From positions 1 through 64,000 of the forward strand of contig JAJXUD010000004.1 in the NCBI GenBank assembly GCA_021783235.1: a stretch of DNA of 64,000 nucleotides, written 5' to 3'. This stretch comes from Myxococcales bacterium (GTDB lineage Bacteria > Myxococcota > Myxococcia > Myxococcales > JAKAPL01). The translations under genes and the position numbers were made by a program. Of this stretch, positions 10,192 through 18,213 are shown in pieces. Below the pieces are notes generated by a model. The model searched no databases, was not told the origin of the DNA, and saw nothing but the letters and a program-made list of their open reading frames with translations. Positions within the stretch are counted from its first letter, which is position 1; every line of letters starts with the position of its first letter.

Positions 10192-10836
10192 GTGAACCTG
10201 ATCTTGCTCGGGCCCCCCGGGGCGGGGAAGGGGACGCAGGCGAAGCGGCTGGTCGAGCGCTTCGGGCTCGCGCACGTCTCGACGGGCGACATCCTGCGCG
10301 CTGCCATCAAGTCGGGTAGCGAACTGGGACAGAAGGCCAAGGGCTACATGGACCGAGGCGAGCTCGTCCCGGACGACCTGGTCGTCGGCATCATCCGGGA
10401 GCGGATCGGGCAGCCGGACTGTGCGAAAGGCTTCGTGCTCGACGGCTTCCCTCGGACCGTCCCGCAGGCCGAGGCGCTCGACGGCATGCTCTCCGCGGCG
10501 AGCTGCCGCCTCGACCGGGTCGTCGCCCTCGAGGTGAGCGATCAGGCCGTGCTCGAGCGCAACACGAAGCGGCGAAGCTGCCCGACGTGTGGCGCGACCT
10601 ATCATCTCGTCAATGCGCCGCCCAAGAAGGCGGGTGTCTGCGACCGGGACGCCACTCCGCTCGTTCATCGCCCGGATGATCAGCCGGAGGCCATTCTCAA
10701 GCGGATGGAGGAGTACCGGCAGAAGACGGCTCCATTGAAAGACTTCTACCGAAAGGTCGGCCTTCTCCGGGAGATCGATGGATCGGGCGCGCAGGACGAC
10801 GTCGCGCGCGCCCTCGACCGGCAGCTCGAGGGTTGA
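10192..10836 (+). CDS. adk: Adenylate kinase (GTG start)
   Basis: Adenylate kinase converts ATP plus AMP to two ADP. The 214 residues show the P-loop GPPGAGKGTQAKRL at 7-20, the AMP-binding DGFPRTVPQAEAL segment and a long-form lid with CPTCGATYH followed by a single further Cys (GVCDRD), so only three of the four lid Cys positions are clearly Cys. The gene sits between secY and map as in many bacteria. Confidence 0.97.
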   Translation: MNLILLGPPGAGKGTQAKRLVERFGLAHVSTGDILRAAIKSGSELGQKAKGYMDRGELVPDDLVVGIIRERIGQPDCAKGFVLDGFPRTVPQAEALDGMLSAASCRLDRVVALEVSDQAVLERNTKRRSCPTCGATYHLVNAPPKKAGVCDRDATPLVHRPDDQPEAILKRMEEYRQKTAPLKDFYRKVGLLREIDGSGAQDDVARALDRQLEG

Positions 10837-10840
10837 TTCC

Positions 10841-11638
10841 GTGAGTCCGGGCGGACCCGAGCTGAAGGCGGCGGCGGAGATTGCCGTGATGGAGCGAGCG
10901 GGCCGCATCGTCTGGGAGATTCTCCAGGCGCTGCGGGAGGCAGCGGTCCCCGGCGCGACCACGCTCGAACTCGATACTCTCGCGGAGAAGCTCATCTACG
11001 AGAAGGGTGCCACCCCCGCGTTCAAGGGCTATCGGGGCTTCCCGGGCTCGGTCTGCATCTCGGTCAACGAGGAGGTCGTTCACGGCATTCCGTCGGAGCG
11101 GCGGGCGCTGAAGGAGGGGGACATCGTCTCGCTCGACTTCGGCGTCGTGGTCGGAGGCTTCTACGGCGACTCGGCCATCACTGTTCCAGTGGGCCAGGTC
11201 AGCCCCGAGGCGCAGCGGCTCGTCGACGTGACGCGCCAGGCGATGCACGACGGCATCGCTCAGATGGCTGCGGGCCGGCGGCTGCACGACATCGGCCACG
11301 CGGTGCAGGAGCGGGTCGAGCGCGCCGGCTTCTCGGTGGTGCGGGATTTTGTCGGCCACGGGATCGGCCGCAGGCTCCACGAGGAGCCCCAACTGCCGAA
11401 TTACGGCAAGGCCGGCACTGGCATGCGCCTTCGCCCGGGTCTCGTTCTGGCCATCGAGCCGATGGTCAACGCGGGTGCTCCCGACGTCGAGATCCTCCAG
11501 GACGAGTGGACGGCCGTGACGCGAGACGGCAAGCTCTCGGCCCATTTCGAGCACACCGTCGCGATTCTGGAGGATGGCCCACGCATCCTCACGCTTCCTC
11601 CAGGAATACCTCCGGGCCGCGAAGGTCTTCCGCAATGA
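10841..11638 (+). CDS. map: Methionine aminopeptidase type I (GTG start)
   Basis: MetAP removes the N-terminal methionine from nascent proteins. From the GTG at 10841, four bases after the adk stop, the protein is 265 residues. It has the pita-bread metal site: SLDFGVVVGGFYGDSAITVP (two Asp), GHGIGRRLHEEPQLPNYG (His) and AIEPMV (Glu). An in-frame ATG 63 bases upstream lies inside adk and gives a non-homologous N-terminus, so the GTG is preferred. Its TGA overlaps the following small ORF. Confidence 0.95.
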   Translation: MSPGGPELKAAAEIAVMERAGRIVWEILQALREAAVPGATTLELDTLAEKLIYEKGATPAFKGYRGFPGSVCISVNEEVVHGIPSERRALKEGDIVSLDFGVVVGGFYGDSAITVPVGQVSPEAQRLVDVTRQAMHDGIAQMAAGRRLHDIGHAVQERVERAGFSVVRDFVGHGIGRRLHEEPQLPNYGKAGTGMRLRPGLVLAIEPMVNAGAPDVEILQDEWTAVTRDGKLSAHFEHTVAILEDGPRILTLPPGIPPGREGLPQ

Positions 11639-11727
11639 TGAAGAGGAAGTGCTTGCACGGCATCCAGGCGTGTGATATTTGCCCCCGCTCCCCGGTGGTC
11701 GGGGCGCATGAGAGGTCCGTCCCATGA
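11635..11727 (+). CDS. 30-residue Cys/His peptide ORF in the infA position
   Basis: I do not recognise this ORF as a named family. It has 30 codons starting [20 protein letters not shown] overlaps the map TGA as ATGA (11635-11638), and its TGA overlaps the rpmJ ATG as ATGA (11724-11727), so it tiles exactly between the two genes. A GAAGG sits about 9 bases upstream of the ATG. Residues C6, H8, C13 and C16 form a CxH-x4-CxxC cluster that could bind zinc. In related operons infA (IF-1) lies between map and rpmJ; this peptide is far too short to be IF-1. Translation is plausible but unproven. Confidence 0.5.
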   Translation: MMKRKCLHGIQACDICPRSPVVGAHERSVP

Positions 11728-11840
11728 AGGTCCGCGCGTCGGTGAAGAAGATTTGCGACAAGTGCACGGTGATCCGGCGCAAGGGCGTGGTGCGCGTGAT
11801 CTGCTCGGCGAATCCCCGCCACAAGCAGCGGCAAGGCTAG
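11724..11840 (+). CDS. rpmJ: 50S ribosomal protein L36
   Basis: L36 is the smallest 50S protein. The 38 residues ([20 protein letters not shown] and onward) hold the zinc site C11, C14, C27 and H33. A GAGAGG ribosome site lies about 7 bases upstream, inside the preceding 30-codon ORF. It is in its usual place before rpsM. It is too short for many ORF finders but is unmistakable. Confidence 0.97.
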   Translation: MKVRASVKKICDKCTVIRRKGVVRVICSANPRHKQRQG

Positions 11841-11849
11841 GAGCAAAAC

Positions 11850-12239
11850 GTGGCCCGAATCGCAGGAGTGGACCTTCCGCGCGAAAAGCGGATCGAGGTT
11901 TCCCTCCAGTACATCTATGGCATCGGCGAGACCACCGCGAAGAATCTGCTCGCCAAGGCGCAGGTCAACCCCGACACGCGGACGAAGGATCTCTCCGAGG
12001 ACGAGACCCGGCGGCTGCGCGACACTATCGAGCAGACGCTCAAGGTCGAAGGTGACCTGCGGCGCGAGGTCTCCATGAGCATCAAGCGGCTCATGGACCT
12101 CGGCTGCTACCGGGGCCTCCGCCACCGCAAGGGGCTGCCCGCTCGCGGCCAGCGCACCCACACCAACGCGCGCACGCGCAAGGGCCCGAAGCGCGGCATC
12201 GTCCGCCGGCCCGCGGCCGTCGCGCCGGCCGGAAAGTAA
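11850..12239 (+). CDS. rpsM: 30S ribosomal protein S13 (GTG start) with C-terminal tail
   Basis: S13 is a head protein that contacts P-site tRNA and pairs with S19. The 129 residues show [20 protein letters not shown] at the start, the helix-hairpin-helix region [11 protein letters not shown] and the C-terminal [19 protein letters not shown]. After that comes a short extra tail ending AAVAPAGK, matching the end of S19 in both protein and DNA. It starts at GTG, 9 bp after rpmJ. Confidence 0.97.
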   Translation: MARIAGVDLPREKRIEVSLQYIYGIGETTAKNLLAKAQVNPDTRTKDLSEDETRRLRDTIEQTLKVEGDLRREVSMSIKRLMDLGCYRGLRHRKGLPARGQRTHTNARTRKGPKRGIVRRPAAVAPAGK

Positions 12240-12248
12240 GGAGCGCAC

Positions 12249-12713
12249 ATGCCCGAGAACCCCGAGAATCCGCCGGAGAAGGCCGAGAAGTCGACGGCCC
12301 CCGTGACCGCCCCGTCCGCCACGGGCGAAGAGGGCGGCAAGAAGGCGAAGAAGCGCATCAAGAAGAACGTCGTGAACGGCATCGTTCACATCCAGGCGAC
12401 CTTCAACAACACCCTCATCACCATCGCCGATCTCTCCGGCAATGTCATCGCTTGGTCGAGCGCCGGTTCGCGCGGCTTCAAGGGAAGCCGCAAGAGCACG
12501 CCGTTCGCCGCCCAGGTGGCCGCGGGCGACGCCGCCGCGAAGGGGATGGCCCACGGCCTCAAGAGCGTCACGATCCGTGTCAGCGGTCCGGGCGCCGGCC
12601 GCGAGTCCGCCCTACGCGCCATCGCCTCGTCGGGGCTCAAGATCAGCGAGATCCGCGACGTCACCCCCATTCCGCACAACGGCTGCCGGCCGCCCAAGCG
12701 ACGCCGGGTCTGA
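12249..12713 (+). CDS. rpsK: 30S ribosomal protein S11 with N-terminal extension
   Basis: S11 lies on the 30S platform beside the mRNA exit. From about residue 35 it is typical ([20 protein letters not shown], then [20 protein letters not shown] and the C-terminal [18 protein letters not shown]). The 154-residue length compares with about 130 normally because of a Pro/Glu/Lys-rich N-terminal extension. It follows AAGGAGCGCAC. Confidence 0.97.
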   Translation: MPENPENPPEKAEKSTAPVTAPSATGEEGGKKAKKRIKKNVVNGIVHIQATFNNTLITIADLSGNVIAWSSAGSRGFKGSRKSTPFAAQVAAGDAAAKGMAHGLKSVTIRVSGPGAGRESALRAIASSGLKISEIRDVTPIPHNGCRPPKRRRV

Positions 12714-12731
12714 TCTTCGAAGGAGAACGCA

Positions 12732-13358
12732 TTGGCTCGCTACATCGAATCCGCCTGCCGCATCTGCCGGCGCGAAAATCTCAAGATGTACCTGAAGGGT
12801 GAGCGCTGCTACACGGACAAGTGTGCCATCGAGCGGCGGCCCTATCCGCCGGGCCAGCACGGCCAGGGCCGCACCAAGTTCTCCGAGTACGGCGTCCAGC
12901 TCCGCGAGAAGCAGAAGGTGAAGCGGATGTACGGCCTGCTCGAGGCACAATTCCGCGGCTACTATCAACGCGCCTCCGCCCAGAAGGGCAAAACCGGCGA
13001 GAACCTCCTGCAGGCGCTCGAGCTGCGGCTCGACAACGTGGTCTTTCGGCTGGGCTTTGCGGACACCCGCAACGAGAGCCGGCAGCTGGTCCGCCACGGC
13101 CACGTCATCGTGAACGGCCGGCGGGTGAACATCCCGTCGTTCTCCGTGCGCACGGGCGCGACCATCGAGGTCCGCGAGAAGAGCCGCAAGATCGTCCGCA
13201 TCAGCGAGGCGCTCGAGGCGGTCGAGCGGCGCGGCGTTCCGCCCTGGCTCGAGCTCGACAAGAAGAGCTTCAAGGGCACGGTCAAGGCCAGCCCCGCTCG
13301 CGAGGATCTGACGATGCCGATCCAGGAGCAGCTCATCGTCGAGCTCTACTCGAAGTAA
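12732..13358 (+). CDS. rpsD: 30S ribosomal protein S4, zinc-type (TTG start)
   Basis: S4 nucleates assembly of the 16S 5' domain and is a translational regulator in several bacteria. The 208-residue protein carries CRICRRE and GERCYTDKC near the N-terminus, a four-Cys zinc-type arrangement, then the S4 RNA-binding domain ([31 protein letters not shown]). It starts at TTG 12732 after AAGGAGAACGCA. Hairpins in the following rpoA leader could be a site of regulation. Confidence 0.97.
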   Translation: MARYIESACRICRRENLKMYLKGERCYTDKCAIERRPYPPGQHGQGRTKFSEYGVQLREKQKVKRMYGLLEAQFRGYYQRASAQKGKTGENLLQALELRLDNVVFRLGFADTRNESRQLVRHGHVIVNGRRVNIPSFSVRTGATIEVREKSRKIVRISEALEAVERRGVPPWLELDKKSFKGTVKASPAREDLTMPIQEQLIVELYSK

Positions 13359-13400
13359 TTGGCCGGCCCGGCTGTTCCATCGGGTCGACAGATCAACGCC

Positions 13401-13464
13401 CCGCACGTGGAGTGGTGCGGCCGAACCGGGGAATGGGCCCTGGGCGGTCGCGTGGATCCGCGAC
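13401..13464 (+). promoter_or_regulatory. rpoA leader with two stem-loops
   Basis: The 127-bp gap between rpsD and rpoA is the longest untranslated stretch inside this operon. It contains two exact inverted repeats: CCGCAC/GTGCGG at 13401-13406 and 13415-13420 (8-base loop), and GTCGCG/CGCGAC at 13447-13452 and 13459-13464 (6-base loop). No T-run follows, so they are not classical terminators. An RNA control element before rpoA, possibly for S4, is an inference. Confidence 0.35.
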
Positions 13465-13485
13465 GGGCGAACCGGAGAGAAGCCC

Positions 13486-14502
13486 ATGGCAGACGCGAAC
13501 GCTTCGAAGAACTGGCGCGACCTCATCAAGCCCCGCGGCATCCAGGTCGAGCCGGACAGCCTCACTGACAAGTTCGGCAAGTTCGTCGCCGAGCCACTCG
13601 AGCGCGGCTTTGGCCTCACCCTCGGCAACTCCCTGCGGCGCGTGCTGCTCTCCTCGCTCCAGGGGGCGGCCATCACCGCGGTCAAGATCGAGGGCGTGGA
13701 TCACGAGTTCACGACCATCCCCGAGGTGAGCGAGGACGTGACGGACATCGTCCTGAACCTCAAGGAATCGCTGCTGCGCATCCACACGAACGAGCCGAAG
13801 ACGCTGCGCATCGAGGCGACCGGTCCGCGCGAGGTGAAGGCGGGCGACATCATCGTCGACTCCGAGGTCGAGATTCTGAACCCGGGCCACCACATCTGCA
13901 CGCTGAGCGAGGGTGGCAAGCTGTCGCTCGAGCTTTCGGCGCGCCGCGGCCGCGGCTACGTCTCGGCCGAGAAGAACAAGATCCCCGGGGCGCCCATTGG
14001 GACCATTCCCATCGACGCGCTTTTCTCGCCCGTCCGCAAGGTGAACTACCAGGTCACGAATGCGCGCGTCGGGCAGGTCACTGACTACGACAAGCTGACC
14101 CTCGAGGTCTGGACCGACGGCAGCGTCAATCCGGCCGACGCGGTCGCCTACGCCGCCAAGATCATCAAGGAGCAGCTCTCGATCTTCGTCAACTTTGAGG
14201 AGACCGAGGAGCCGCTTCCGGTGGTGATGCCGATGTTGGATCAGAAGTTGAACGAGAACCTTTACCGCTCGGTGGACGAGCTCGAGCTCTCGGTCCGCTC
14301 GGCGAACTGCCTGCAGAACGCGAACATCAAGACCATCGGCGACCTCGTCCAGAAGACCGAGGCCGAGATGCTCCAGACCAAGAACTTCGGTCGCAAGTCG
14401 CTCAAGGAGATCCGAGAGATCCTCGCAGAGATGGGGCTCTCGCTCGGGATGAAGCTCGAGGGCTGGCCGGCTGCCAAGGGCACCGCCGAAGCGACGAAGT
14501 AG
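13486..14502 (+). CDS. rpoA: RNA polymerase alpha subunit
   Basis: Alpha nucleates polymerase assembly and contacts promoters and activators. The 338-residue protein has the N-terminal dimerisation domain (about 1-235; [20 protein letters not shown] and [18 protein letters not shown]-like segments). A linker leads to the C-terminal domain (about 260-330; [39 protein letters not shown]). It starts at ATG after GGAGAGAAGCCC. Confidence 0.98.
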   Translation: MADANASKNWRDLIKPRGIQVEPDSLTDKFGKFVAEPLERGFGLTLGNSLRRVLLSSLQGAAITAVKIEGVDHEFTTIPEVSEDVTDIVLNLKESLLRIHTNEPKTLRIEATGPREVKAGDIIVDSEVEILNPGHHICTLSEGGKLSLELSARRGRGYVSAEKNKIPGAPIGTIPIDALFSPVRKVNYQVTNARVGQVTDYDKLTLEVWTDGSVNPADAVAYAAKIIKEQLSIFVNFEETEEPLPVVMPMLDQKLNENLYRSVDELELSVRSANCLQNANIKTIGDLVQKTEAEMLQTKNFGRKSLKEIREILAEMGLSLGMKLEGWPAAKGTAEATK

Positions 14503-14538
14503 GCCGGCGGCCGTCCGCGCCACGAGGAGAGTGAAACC

Positions 14539-15057
14539 ATGCGCCACCTGAACGCCGGCAAGCGGCTAGGCCGCACCACCGAGCATCGCCAAGCCCTCTT
14601 GATGAATCTCGTCACCGCGCTCATTCAACACGAGCGGATCCGGACGACCCTCCCGAAGGCCAAGGAGGCCCGTCGGCTCGCGGAGAAGATGATCACCCTG
14701 GCGAAGCGGGCCGGACTGCACCAGCGCCGCCTCGCCGGTCGGACCATCCGCGATCGGGAGGCGCTCCAGAAGCTCTTTGGAACCTTGGGTCCGCGCTTCG
14801 AGAAGCGCAACGGCGGATACACCCGCATCGTGAGGCTTGGCCACCGGCTCGGCGACGCCGCCGACATGGCGTTGCTCGAGTGGACCGAGCTTGCTCCGAA
14901 GGAGAGCGAGGAGACGGGCGGCGAGAAGGGCGCGAAGGCACCGGCCAAGAAGGCCGCCCCCAAGAAGGCCGCCGCGGCTGAAACGAAGAAGAAGGCCCCC
15001 CCCAAGGCAGAGAAGGCCGAGGGGAAGAAGCCGGCCGCGAAGAAGAAGAGTCCGTAG
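14539..15057 (+). CDS. rplQ: 50S ribosomal protein L17 with Lys/Ala-rich extension
   Basis: L17 lies near the tunnel exit. Residues 1-120 are a normal L17 ([20 protein letters not shown], then [19 protein letters not shown] and [20 protein letters not shown]). The 172-residue length includes about 50 extra residues rich in Lys, Ala and Pro, similar in composition to the L29 tail. It is the last gene of the ribosomal block. Confidence 0.95.
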   Translation: MRHLNAGKRLGRTTEHRQALLMNLVTALIQHERIRTTLPKAKEARRLAEKMITLAKRAGLHQRRLAGRTIRDREALQKLFGTLGPRFEKRNGGYTRIVRLGHRLGDAADMALLEWTELAPKESEETGGEKGAKAPAKKAAPKKAAAAETKKKAPPKAEKAEGKKPAAKKKSP

Positions 15058-15097
15058 GCAAGGCGCCCGAGGGAGTCTCGAGAGGGATTGCTCGCTT

Positions 15098-15124
15098 CGC
15101 TCGGAGTGACGTCACTTCCGAGCG
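15098..15124. terminator. Inverted repeat after rplQ, candidate terminator
   Basis: Between the convergent rplQ and acyl-CoA dehydrogenase genes lies a long dyad: GCTCGGA (15099-15105) pairs with TCCGAGC (15117-15123), and inside it GTGACGTCAC is itself a perfect palindrome with one bulged T. It can form about 12 base pairs on either strand. No strong T-run follows (only CCCTTTAA some bases later on the plus strand), so an intrinsic terminator is likely but not certain; a palindromic protein site is the alternative. Confidence 0.5.
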
Positions 15125-15205
15125 GAGCGTGGGATCCCTTTAATGCGCTCGGAGGGCTCTTCGGCGCGAACGGGATCGCGAGGCCGAGGAAGGGCGCGTT
15201 CGCCC

Positions 15206-16408
15206 TTAGTAGCTGCGGGGCAAGCCGAGGTCGTGCTCGGCCACGTAGTTCAAGATCATCTCCTCGCTGATCGGCGCGGTCTTGAGCAGCCGCATCGCCT
15301 CCCAGAAGTAGATGATGCCGACATCTTCGGAGAAGCCCGAGCCGCCGTGGGTCTGGATCGCCCGGTCGACGGCCTTGAGTGCCACCCGAGCCGACTGAAA
15401 TTTCGCGTAGTTGGCGGCCTGGCCCACCTCCGCGGGATCGAGGCGGTGGTCGAAAGCCCAGGCCGACTTGTAGGTGAGCAGCCGCGCAGCCTCGAGTTCG
15501 ATCGTGATCTCGGCCAAGGGGTGGGCGATGCCCTGGTAGCTGCCGATGGGCCGATCGCCGAAGACCACCCGATCCTTGGCGTAGTCGACTGCCTTCCGGA
15601 CGAGGTGGCGCCCGATGCCGCCGGCGAGCGCCGCCGCGAGGATTCGCTCGGGGTTGAGCGAGGTGAAGAGCGCCATCGCGCCCTGGTCGAGCTCGCCGAC
15701 CAGGCCGTCGGCTGGAATCTCGGCCTCGTCGAAGGCGACAGTCCACTGCCGGAAGCCCTCGATGCCGCGGGTGGGGAGCGGGGTCATCGAGATGCCCGGC
15801 CCCTTTGGGTCGACGAAGAAGATCGAGAGGCCGTAGGCCTTGGGCAGCCCCTTCGACTGGCAGTCGGCGAGGCTCGTCGTCCGGACGACGAGCAGCATCC
15901 GATCGGCCACGTCGGCGCCGGTGATGAAGGTCTTCTCGCCGGTGACGAGAAAGTGCTTCCCGTCCTGCGAGCGTTTCGCGGTCGTCCGCAGCCGAAAGCT
16001 GTTCGAGCCCGCGGTGGCCTCGGTGAGCGCGAAGCAGAGCTTCTGCCGTCCAGCCGCCACCTCGGGCAGGACGCGCCTCTTGAGCTCCTCGCTGGCATTT
16101 TGCACGAGGCAGGCCGTGTCCATGGCGGTGACGACGAGAAGGGCCGAGGCGTAGCCCTGCATCCCCATCTCCTCCATGGCGATGGCGAGCGGCAGGAGCC
16201 CTGCTCCGTTGCCGCCGTACGCCTCGGGGATCAGCGAGCCCAGGAGCCCTGCATCGGCGAATGCCTGCCAGAGCTCCTCGGGGAAGTGCTGCTCCTTCAA
16301 GATCTGCCGCTGCAGCTCGGCGCGGCGGGGGGCGAAGCCGTCCAGCATGCGCCGCGTCGCCGCACGCACCTGCTCCTCGGAGTCGGAGAACGAGAAGTCG
16401 AGCGCCAC
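15206..16408 (-). CDS. Acyl-CoA dehydrogenase, Glu254-type catalytic base
   Basis: This FAD enzyme is expected to introduce a 2,3-double bond into an acyl-CoA and pass electrons to ETF. From GTG at 16408 (ideal GGGAGG upstream; an ATG 51 bases earlier lacks homology) it has 400 residues. The FAD/substrate motif [12 protein letters not shown] is at 126-137. The C-terminus lacks the usual YEGT glutamate and instead reads [21 protein letters not shown] glutamate at 254 (NPERI) matches the alternative base position of isovaleryl- and long-chain acyl-CoA dehydrogenases. The substrate is unknown. It is divergent from the 3-hydroxyacyl-CoA dehydrogenase operon. Confidence 0.88.
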   Translation of the reverse strand: MALDFSFSDSEEQVRAATRRMLDGFAPRRAELQRQILKEQHFPEELWQAFADAGLLGSLIPEAYGGNGAGLLPLAIAMEEMGMQGYASALLVVTAMDTACLVQNASEELKRRVLPEVAAGRQKLCFALTEATAGSNSFRLRTTAKRSQDGKHFLVTGEKTFITGADVADRMLLVVRTTSLADCQSKGLPKAYGLSIFFVDPKGPGISMTPLPTRGIEGFRQWTVAFDEAEIPADGLVGELDQGAMALFTSLNPERILAAALAGGIGRHLVRKAVDYAKDRVVFGDRPIGSYQGIAHPLAEITIELEAARLLTYKSAWAFDHRLDPAEVGQAANYAKFQSARVALKAVDRAIQTHGGSGFSEDVGIIYFWEAMRLLKTAPISEEMILNYVAEHDLGLPRSY

Positions 16409-16448
16409 GCTGCCTCCCTTCCGGCCCGCTGGGCCGCAGAGCGTCCGT

Positions 16449-16478
16449 TTGACAGTCACCGGGCCAGCTTCCTATAAC
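16449..16478 (+). promoter_or_regulatory. Sigma-70 type promoter of the beta-oxidation operon
   Basis: TTGACA at 16449-16454 and TATAAC at 16473-16478 are separated by 18 bp and match the consensus at 6/6 and 5/6 positions. Transcription would start near 16485, leaving a leader of about 24 bases before the ATG at 16509. The promoter lies in the 100-bp divergent gap and points to the 16509-20496 operon. Confidence 0.75.
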
Positions 16479-16508
16479 CCGGCGGTCCTTCGAACGGGAG
16501 TCCTTCGC

Positions 16509-17357
16509 ATGGTGATCGGTCGCATGGCGGTGGTCGGAGCGGGGCAGATGGGGTCGGGCATCGCGCAGGTCGCGGCCCAGAGCGGCGTCGAGGTCACCCT
16601 CATCGACGTGGCCACGGGCGCGGTCGATGCGGGGCGGGCCCGGATCGAGAAGTCCCTGCAGAAGCTCGTCGAGAAGGGGAAGGTCCCGGCGGCGGAGTTG
16701 CCCGCGATCCTCGGTCGGCTGCGGACGGGGATGCAGGTCTCCGACGCCAAGGGCGTCGACTTCGCCGTCGAGGCCATCACCGAGAACGAGCCGCTGAAGA
16801 AGGACGTCTTCCGAGAGCTCGACCGGGTCGCGGCCCCCGCGGCAGTCCTCGCCTCCAACACGAGCTCGATTCCGATCACTCGGCTCGCCGCCGCGACCAA
16901 GCGACCGGGGCAGGTCATCGGGATGCACTTCATGAATCCGGTGCCGCTGATGGCGCTCGTGGAGGTCATCCGCGGCGCGCAGACCTCGGACGCGACCTAC
17001 GAGGCCACCGTCGATCTCGCGAAGCGAATGGGCAAGACGACGGTGCTCTCGAAGGACTTCCCGGGCTTCATCGTCAACCGGATCCTGATCCCGATGCTCA
17101 ACGAGGCCTGCTTCGCGCTCCAGGAGGGGCTCGCGACGGCCGAGGACATCGACCAGGCGATGCGGCTCGGCACGAACCAGCCGATGGGGCCGCTGCAGCT
17201 TGCGGACTTCATCGGGCTCGACACCTGCCTCGCCATTGCCGAGGTGCTGCACAAGGGGCTCGGGGACGACAAGTACCGCCCCTCGCCGCTCCTGCGGCAG
17301 TACGTCGACGCGGGCTGGCTCGGCAAGAAGACCGGCCGCGGTTTCCACAGCTACTAG
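16509..17357 (+). CDS. 3-hydroxyacyl-CoA (3-hydroxybutyryl-CoA) dehydrogenase
   Basis: The enzyme interconverts 3-hydroxyacyl-CoA and 3-ketoacyl-CoA with NAD(P). The 282 residues match short single-domain 3-hydroxybutyryl-CoA dehydrogenases in length. The nucleotide-binding GAGQMGSG is at 10-17, SNTSSIPIT near 117 and the catalytic His140 in GMHFMNPVP; the C-terminal dimer domain has [16 protein letters not shown]. It starts at ATG 16509 behind a strong promoter and is followed 12 bp later by a crotonase, so the pair can perform consecutive steps. Chain-length preference is inferred. Confidence 0.93.
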   Translation: MVIGRMAVVGAGQMGSGIAQVAAQSGVEVTLIDVATGAVDAGRARIEKSLQKLVEKGKVPAAELPAILGRLRTGMQVSDAKGVDFAVEAITENEPLKKDVFRELDRVAAPAAVLASNTSSIPITRLAAATKRPGQVIGMHFMNPVPLMALVEVIRGAQTSDATYEATVDLAKRMGKTTVLSKDFPGFIVNRILIPMLNEACFALQEGLATAEDIDQAMRLGTNQPMGPLQLADFIGLDTCLAIAEVLHKGLGDDKYRPSPLLRQYVDAGWLGKKTGRGFHSY

Positions 17358-17369
17358 GAGAGGCTCTCC

Positions 17370-18152
17370 ATGCCCTTCGAGAACGTCCTCATCGAGACGC
17401 ACGACGGCGTCGCAACCCTGACCATCAACCGGCCGAAGAGCCTGAACGCGCTCAACACGGCCACGGTGGCCGAGCTCTGCCTCGCCGTCGAGCAGGTGGC
17501 CGACGACCGCTCGGTCAAGGCGCTCATCCTCACCGGCGCGGGCGACAAGGCCTTCGTGGCCGGGGCCGACATCGCCGAGATGGCCCACATGGCCTCGCCG
17601 GCGGCGCTCACCTTCAGCGAGCTCGGCCACCGGCTCGGCGACCTGCTCGAGAGCCTCCCCATCCCAACCATCGCCGCGGTCAACGGCTTCGCGCTCGGTG
17701 GTGGCTGCGAGCTCGCCATGGCCTGCGATCTCATCTACGCGAGCGAGAAGGCCCGCTTTGGCCAGCCCGAGGTGAACCTCTCGGTGATCCCGGGCTTCGG
17801 CGGCACCTCACGGCTCGCGCGCCGCGTGGGTCCCCACCGCGCCCGCGAGCTCATCTTCACGGGCGACCTCATCGACGCCGCGCACGCCGAGCGCTACGGG
17901 CTCGTGCTCGCGGTGTTGCCGCCCGAGCAGCTCCTGCCACACTGCCGCGAGGTCGCGAAGAAGATCGCCGGCAAGGGGCCGCTCGCCGTCTCGCAGGCGA
18001 AGAAGGTCCTCGCCGCCGGTGCCGACTTGCCGCTGCAGGCCGCGAACGCGCTCGAGCGGCAGGCCTTCGCGACGCTCTTCGGCTCTCGCGACCAGAAGGA
18101 GGGGATGGCGGCGTTCCTCGAGAAGCGCCCCCCCCGGTTCGAGGGCCACTGA
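17370..18152 (+). CDS. Enoyl-CoA hydratase (crotonase)
   Basis: It hydrates 2-enoyl-CoA to 3-hydroxyacyl-CoA. The 260 residues hold the oxyanion-hole segments AGADIAEM and NGFALGGGCELAMACD, with both catalytic glutamates in place (E114 in GCEL and E134 in GQPE, 20 apart as in mammalian mitochondrial crotonase). The family's IPGFGGTSRLARRVG follows. It sits between 3-hydroxyacyl-CoA dehydrogenase and two acyl-CoA dehydrogenases, consistent with a butyryl-CoA/crotonyl-CoA pathway. ATG follows AGGAGAGGCTCTCC. Confidence 0.93.
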   Translation: MPFENVLIETHDGVATLTINRPKSLNALNTATVAELCLAVEQVADDRSVKALILTGAGDKAFVAGADIAEMAHMASPAALTFSELGHRLGDLLESLPIPTIAAVNGFALGGGCELAMACDLIYASEKARFGQPEVNLSVIPGFGGTSRLARRVGPHRARELIFTGDLIDAAHAERYGLVLAVLPPEQLLPHCREVAKKIAGKGPLAVSQAKKVLAAGADLPLQAANALERQAFATLFGSRDQKEGMAAFLEKRPPRFEGH

Positions 18153-18213
18153 GAGAGGCGCTTCGGCGCCGCGTCGGTTTCACCCAACACTCGTCGAGAC
18201 ACGGGAGCCATCG

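Noticed and set aside
11635-11727. Translation initiation factor IF-1 (infA)
   Set aside because: The position is right but the ORF has only 30 codons, lacks the OB-fold sequence and contains a Cys/His cluster that IF-1 does not have.
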